Under the pieces are notes generated by a model, which was not told where the DNA came from, made no database searches, and saw only the letters and a program-made list of their open reading frames with translations. The position numbers were made by a program, and so were the translations under genes. A DNA stretch of 64,000 nucleotides from Antedon bifida (lineage: Eukaryota; Echinodermata; Crinoidea; Comatulida; Antedonidae), in NCBI GenBank assembly GCA_963402885.1, contig OY727098.1:27690417-27754416 (forward strand). The letters are read 5' to 3'. The stretch's first letter is position 1, and each line of letters begins with the position of its first letter. This document shows, in pieces, positions 58,485-64,000 of the stretch.

Positions 58485-60110
58485 AGTACAATTCAGGAAA
58501 CGCAAGAGATCTCCTCATTCACAAGAATGCTCATCGATGTTTGTAAACACGTGTCCGTGTCTTCTGATGAATGGCAAAGTCCATGTACAGCTGAAAAACC
58601 AGTAGAAACTCCATGATGGAACTGATGTTCAAATTGGGTATTTTTTTGTAAATATAAGTATACTTAAAGTGCTCACTCAGTATTCTTTGTAAATATAAGT
58701 ATACTTAAAATGCCCACTCAGTATTCTCCCAAACGGTGGCTCCCAACTGGATTTTAAAATGGTGTAAGATAATAGAACTATTCTACTTCATGTTATAAAG
58801 ATTAAATACCAATCAGCTTTGTCAATTTGATTGATAGAGTGCAATATATTTGAGTCTTTTTGTACTGTACATCTTAAATAACTGTACTTATTGTCTAAAT
58901 TGGGGAAATGCTGCTTGTATTTATATCTGAAAATATATAAAATAGATCACTATTGAAGAGCTTATTATTTGTGACAAATACTTCAGACTATATAAGAAGT
59001 AAATGTTGTATATCATGAAGTGTATTTCACCATATAATATACTAGTGTAAGTAAAGTTAGTAAATGTACTCGGTAAAATATCATCTTACAAAAATCAATG
59101 AAAAGAATCGAATAAAGATTATTGGACAGATCTTGATCTAAATATAAAATAGATTGTACAAATCACATTTTAATTAATTCCTTCAATCAAGATCTATGTA
59201 CTCTTTGTGAAGACCTCTAATTAAGGTTATTTTTAAACAATCAAGGTTCCATACTAGAATTGGATTTAATGGGCCAATGGCCAAATGATTAAAGTAAGGC
59301 TGTGTTTCCGCTAAAATGTGTTATCGATAAAATTTAATCGGTACTTAACCGATAAAGTTCATGTGGAAACAGTTTAACCGATAATTATCTCATTGAAATT
59401 TAACAGATAATTATCTCATTCAAATTTAACAGATAATTATCTCATTCAAATTTAACAGATAATTATCTCATTCAAATTTAACAGATAATTATCTCATTTA
59501 AATTTAACAGATAATTATCTCATTCAAATAGATAGTTTATACAATAAATAAAAATACATTTTAACCTTTGACATGAAGGACAATTGTTGCTGTAATTGAT
59601 CATGAACATTTGACTTTTATTAATTATCTGATTGATTAAAAGATTAACCAATAATGTTTTTATGACTTTAGAAACAAAGATTGATATATACAGTAATGTT
59701 GATTTTTACAGCCCAAGTTTATATAGTACTTAATACATTTTTAAACAGTACAGTACGTTTTTAAAAATACAACAGTCGAATGAATGTATTTTTAATGATA
59801 TGTTTTATTTGCTAAATTGTTAATGAAAATAGAATTTTAGAATTTCAAATATATAGTAAGGACTTTACATGTTTTGATACAGAGTACAAATATTTATGTG
59901 TTTTTAATGTGGGTACTAATTCAAACCAGGTTCCATGCAATCATGTTGAGTTCTGTTTAAAATCATTGATATATATACTTTGAATAAATTGTATCATGAT
60001 ACATTTTCTATGAAATTGATAATAAATTCATTAATTCATGGAGGTATTAAACCTCCATGATTAATTCGTGAAGCTGATGTGTGACTAATTTATTTTCTTT
60101 ATTCATTTAT
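58485..60110 (+). pseudogene. Collapsed partial duplicate of the DED-kinase gene and its 3' flank
   Basis: ~58503-58577 matches exon 1 (48510-48585, second DED) at about 90%; it then jumps directly into the last exon (AGAAACTCCATGATGGAACTG) and the 3' flank, continuing with weaker similarity to 56040-57640 as far as ~60110. Exons 2-14 are missing. The joins are within exons, not at splice sites, and unspliced flank is included, so this is a genomic duplication with internal deletion, not a retrocopy. It lacks the LINE found at 56230-57060. Confidence 0.75.
59385..59530. repeat. ~26-bp tandem repeat
   Basis: Six copies of AATTTAACAGATAATTATCTC-type units, each with an internal GATAATTATC palindrome. 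It lies inside the duplicated flank but not in the parental one. Confidence 0.9.
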
Positions 60111-60429
60111 ATTGCAATTTTGTATGAAAGTTCCCAATTGAATATGACAATTGGTAACTCAATAATCTATATAATGGTCTAAAGTATTTTTAAAGAGAAC
60201 AGTACTCAAAAATTATTAGTGGTGCAATTACTAGAAAATCATCCTCCTCCAGTACGTATTGTTCAGACATCCATGTGTGAACCATTTGAACCAGGACATT
60301 TGTCTAAATGAAAAAAAAGTCATAAGAACAATGTATGGACATTTTATCGGTAATTATATCACACAAAAGAAATAATACAGTTTTATTTAGATCTAAAAAT
60401 AAATTCACGTGTGACGTATGTACTGTCTT

Positions 60430-60653
60430 TTCTAAGAAGAAGAGAAAAAAGATAAACTAATCGCACCAGAGTGTGCCACCAACGTCTCCGATCCACCAGC
60501 AGCAGCGCAGCAGAGTACGTCGTGCCTAGCTGCTAGCTCTAAACATTATTAAATCGCGATGATTTTTGTGCGATGGGACGATGTGAGTGAGGAAGAGGTT
60601 GACTAGGATGGACTGATAAATAATTGTTATAAATCTAGCGCCGAGGTAAATAA
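60430..60653 (+). other. Candidate 5' non-coding exon
   Basis: A relatively GC-rich stretch (CCACCAGCAGCAGCGCAGCAG) ending at a consensus-like donor CCGAG|GTAAATAAAG near 60645. The next acceptor (TCTCTTACAG at 61535) precedes the signal-peptide exon. Placement is by splice-site logic only. Confidence 0.3.
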
Positions 60654-61552
60654 AGTATAATATCACTAAGAATAAACCTAGTCTCTAGAAGTAAGGCCTA
60701 GTAGTAAACTAGTAAGTAGGCTAGGCCTAAAGAACTGATGCTAGGGCCTAGGCCTACGTCGTAGGGGGATTTGCCCGTCGTAGTAGGAATTGCCCGTCGT
60801 AGTAGGAATGCTGCTGCTTCAGTGCTAGCCTAGCTAGGTCTTCTTCTTCTTTGAACATTATAAAAAGATGGGAAAATAGGGGTGTCCCATTTATTAATTG
60901 AGTGTGCTAATGTGTTAAAATACTGCTGCTTTTGTTCTTTTGTTTAGTGCATTATGTTTCAGCAACAAAGGGAAAAATAGAAATGGTTTGTACATCTTAT
61001 TTAACATTAACAAGTTATAACTTATTTTTATTAAATCACAGTTTAGTTTCGGTACTCAGTATCACTATCAGTAAGAAGACCTTAAACTTATTTTCACAAG
61101 AAATGATGATTTGAGACCTGACCTACTTTTAAAACAAAATGTACATTTTCATTTCATTTACATTCAAGAGTAACATGTAACTATCTTTACTAAATACAAT
61201 AGTAATAGTAATATGTGTAACACCATGTTGATTTAAAATACTATTTTGTGTCACCATTGAACTTAGGGACGTCGGAGGACACAACTTATCAAGCTCTTTT
61301 GAGTTTTTATGTGTTTCCTTTTATATTATGTATTCATATATTGTTGTATATTTTTATGTTTGATGAATAAAGAATATTTGATTTGATTTGAACCTATTTT
61401 TGTTGACTAGCAAGGTTACAACTAGCTCATTGCGCTTGGTTCCGTCACTGAGAAGTACTTCTTACTTTATTGAATGTGGTACCAATATTGTATTTTTGTT
61501 ACAATGTAGATAAATTGAAATTTACTCTCTTACAGATCTCTTGTAAGAAGAC

Positions 61553-61637
61553 ATGAAGAAGAAGATGATGTTATTACCATTCCAAGGGTTTTTTGTAACA
61601 ACCATTCTGATTGGTTACTTAACAAGTCATTGCAAAG
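61553..61637 (+). CDS. Signal-peptide exon of a secreted or membrane protein (gene continues past window)
   Basis: ATG 17 bp after acceptor TCTCTTACAG; 28 codons then donor CAAAG|GTAAGA in phase 1. The peptide has a Lys-rich start MKKKMM, a hydrophobic core LLPFQGFFVTTILIGYL and a polar end TSHCK, the layout of a cleavable signal peptide. No later exon was recognised before the window ends, so the product cannot be named. The isolated exon is short, so a chance open frame remains possible. Confidence 0.55.
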
Positions 61638-61767
61638 GTAAGACTTTTAAACATTATGTTTGAAATGTTTAATCCGTATCTTATATAGAATGTTAGTATA
61701 GATGTTTTTAGCTATGAATATTGCCTCATGGTTTCATTTATGACGTTTAATGCATAATACGAAATAA

Positions 61768-62035
61768 GCAATGAAAGGAAACACATAAAATGTGTGTTTG
61801 TTCATTTTGCATTCATAATGGTACAGGTAACTATAAAGCTCTGTCTACACTATCAAACTTTATGTGACAAAAAAAATGTGATGTGCCCATGTATATGGAC
61901 ATGATGATGTCATATCACTACCATATTTGGGCACACCTCAATGAAAGGGAACACACATACTGTAACAAAAAGAAAATGTGTGTTTGTTCATTTTTTATCA
62001 TTCATAATGGTACAGGTAATAACAACTATAAAACA
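61768..62035. repeat. Local duplication carrying a truncated MITE
   Basis: The ~70-97-bp segment AATGAAAGGAAACACA...GGTACAGGTAA occurs at ~61770-61830 and ~61940-62020. Between them is the left part of the TA-flanked MITE (61836-~61937), broken off after TTTGGGCAC. Duplication and truncation probably happened together. Confidence 0.65.
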
Positions 62036-62039
62036 CTGA

Positions 62040-64000
62040 AACTGACAAAGCCCAATAAAACAAAATTGTGTTCTTAACTTAATTAAAGTAATTGATTATG
62101 TGCACTAATATAATGACAGCAGATGATATTTTTAAAAGAGTGAACAAAGAAGAATAATTTATTTAAGTTGGCAATCTAGCTCTGCTCATTCCAAAGTTTG
62201 TGAAATCAATGATAATGTCGGGGCTTGTAGTACAGGGAAAAAATTGAAAGAGAATTGTGAAATGTAACCACTTTGAGAAATAAAAATAGTAAAGTATGCT
62301 CGTAACGGAACCAAATCTGATTGAACGCTCCTAATATGGCAGCGTCTTGAGATCGTTGTTATTCACCAAATACTACTATTGCAATCACATTATAATAATA
62401 TTGTCTGATGATTTTTAATTCAACCACCATTGTTCGGACTAAATATTCACACAGAATATACTTACAGAATCATGCTGTTGGATGTAGTTAAAATTAAACA
62501 GCTAATAAATAATAAGTGAGATCGTTTTCTTCTTTTTTATTCTTGTGTATTTAATTAATGAAGATATGAATGGTGTTGTCAATGTGATTAATTCTTTACA
62601 ACGTGATTCTAAGAAGGTTGTATAGACCATTCTTGGTTGGTAATGTTATGCATTGTAAATGGGAATATTTACTAAGCCAAATATTATTTCTCAATTTAAA
62701 TAACTAACAAACAAAGTGAATAATACTTATAAAGCTAAATTCATAATGAATAGACATTATTTTATTAATTTTACGGCATTTTCAGTAAATCTATTTTTCT
62801 GTGTTTTTATTCTCTTGAACAAAACGTAATAGAAATATAATAGATATTCCTCTCATAATTTATTGAATCAAAAATTCTTTTAAAAAAGCCATTGTTGTAT
62901 AAATGGTACTGTTCAGCGTCTTCTTGAGACTATACTATCATACTAATGACCTTTAAATACTTAAATGAATGGTAATTTAAATGGTTTGTTTATATTAGGT
63001 TTGCAACATTAGTTTCTTAATGAACAGTGATAGCATGATACAAACCATTAAAGGAGATAAGATTACATAATTTATTTTGGTCATTACTTTTTATGAGTTG
63101 TACAACAGTATGTAGGTCTCAATAAAGGCTACTAGGTAGAAGTACTAGTGTAACATTTTTAAAGGGACTGTTTCTATTGAAAATTGAAAGTACAAATTAT
63201 TCTTCGAAAAACCTGTTTTGATAGTTTTGAAAACTACCAAAACAGGTTGATTGAAAAGACAAGTACCTGTTGCTAGCTACAGTCGTTTTAGTTTCATTAT
63301 GCCTGGGCTAGTTTCCTTGTCATTCCTGGGCTAGTTTCCTTGTCATTCCTGGGCTAGTTTCCTTGTCATTCCTGGGCTAGTTTCCTTGTCATTCCTGGGC
63401 TAGTTTCCTTGTTAAGCTTCTTCCAATGAACAATTACAATCTCAATTGGTGTAGAATCTTTGATAAAGGTTTCAAGATTTAAGTTTATGGATTTATTGGT
63501 ATTAAATCCAAATATTCTTTTTAAACTTTGGTTTTTATTTTAAAGATCAATCAATCATTCATTCAAGATCCTTCTACTGTACATGTTTACGTTTCCATTA
63601 TATTTGATAATAAAAGGAATCTGTATCTTCTTTTAGTTTCACTTGATTCAGATAAATAAGACTATTAGATCATTATTTTAATTGCAGTTAGTATGTACTT
63701 AAATGGTTTGTGTGCTTTGTATTGGTCATTGCTTGTTATTTCCTGGAAGATCAAACCAATTTTGTTCAAGATTATTTTCCTGTAAACATACACTGATGTA
63801 TTTTATGAGTCATTCTTCAGTATCATGGACATTTTATCAGTGCTAGATACAGTATATTAACGTCTTCTGCCATTTTCTGTTTAAATAAAACTAATTACAT
63901 AAGGGCCTCCGCGATTGAAGAAGCACTGTTATTAACTATTATTAATTAAAAAAGTACTAATAAATTGTAAACAGTGCTGTTATATGGAATGGAGAGGAAA
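62040..64000. other. Intronic sequence, no exon recognised
   Basis: AT-rich, presumably intron 2 of the gene beginning near 60.4 kb. It contains an inverted repeat around 63210-63250 (CCTGTTTTGATAGTTTTGAA / ACTACCAAAACAGG) and the small tandem array listed separately. Confidence 0.4.
63295..63412. repeat. 23-bp tandem repeat, five copies
   Basis: CTGGGCTAGTTTCCTTGTCA followed by TTC, repeated five times with no divergence apart from the edges; a very recent expansion. Confidence 0.9.

Overview
The window is AT-rich animal nuclear DNA: genes are split by GT/AG introns, and introns and spacers are packed with transposon debris. The protein-coding content (FZR1/Cdh1, CFAP144, EBP2, a cytosolic sulfotransferase, a DED-containing kinase), together with long-inverted-repeat foldback elements and many AGGCCTAG-type motifs, fits an invertebrate deuterostome, most likely an echinoderm. 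The species cannot be fixed from the sequence alone. All exon models were spliced by eye and checked for reading-frame continuity; none is supported by transcript data.

Layout. 1-5.7 kb: gene-free, with a ~187-bp hairpin-bearing tandem array and a 69-bp array. 5.7-20.9 kb (minus): FZR1 in 12 coding exons, 489 aa, complete. 20.9-21.8 kb: a short divergent promoter. 21.8-27.7 kb (plus): CFAP144/FAM183 in 4 exons; its first intron holds a 4.27-kb foldback transposon with a 9-bp target duplication. 28.7-31.7 kb (minus): EBNA1BP2/EBP2 in 9 exons. 31.9-36.0 kb: a second long-inverted-repeat element, itself holding SINEs and a LINE fragment. 36.7-40.2 kb (minus): a cytosolic sulfotransferase in 7 exons. 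40.4-44.1 kb: a third long-inverted-repeat element around a 30-bp minisatellite. 44.3-46.8 kb: a 5'-truncated LINE nested in another repeat. 48.2-56.0 kb (plus): a 15-exon gene for a 729-aa protein with two death-effector-type domains, a linker, a non-RD protein kinase domain and a RING-like Cys-rich tail. 58.5-60.1 kb: a collapsed partial copy of that gene. 60.4-64 kb (plus): the 5' end of a gene whose first coding exon is a signal peptide; the rest lies beyond the window.

The genes are mostly housekeeping or ciliary and do not form a pathway. The most unusual object is the DED-DED-kinase-RING-like protein, whose parts (death-fold adaptor, non-RD kinase, possible ubiquitin ligase tail) suggest a self-contained innate immune or cell-death signalling protein. 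The second theme is three different long-inverted-repeat elements placed close to gene 5' ends.
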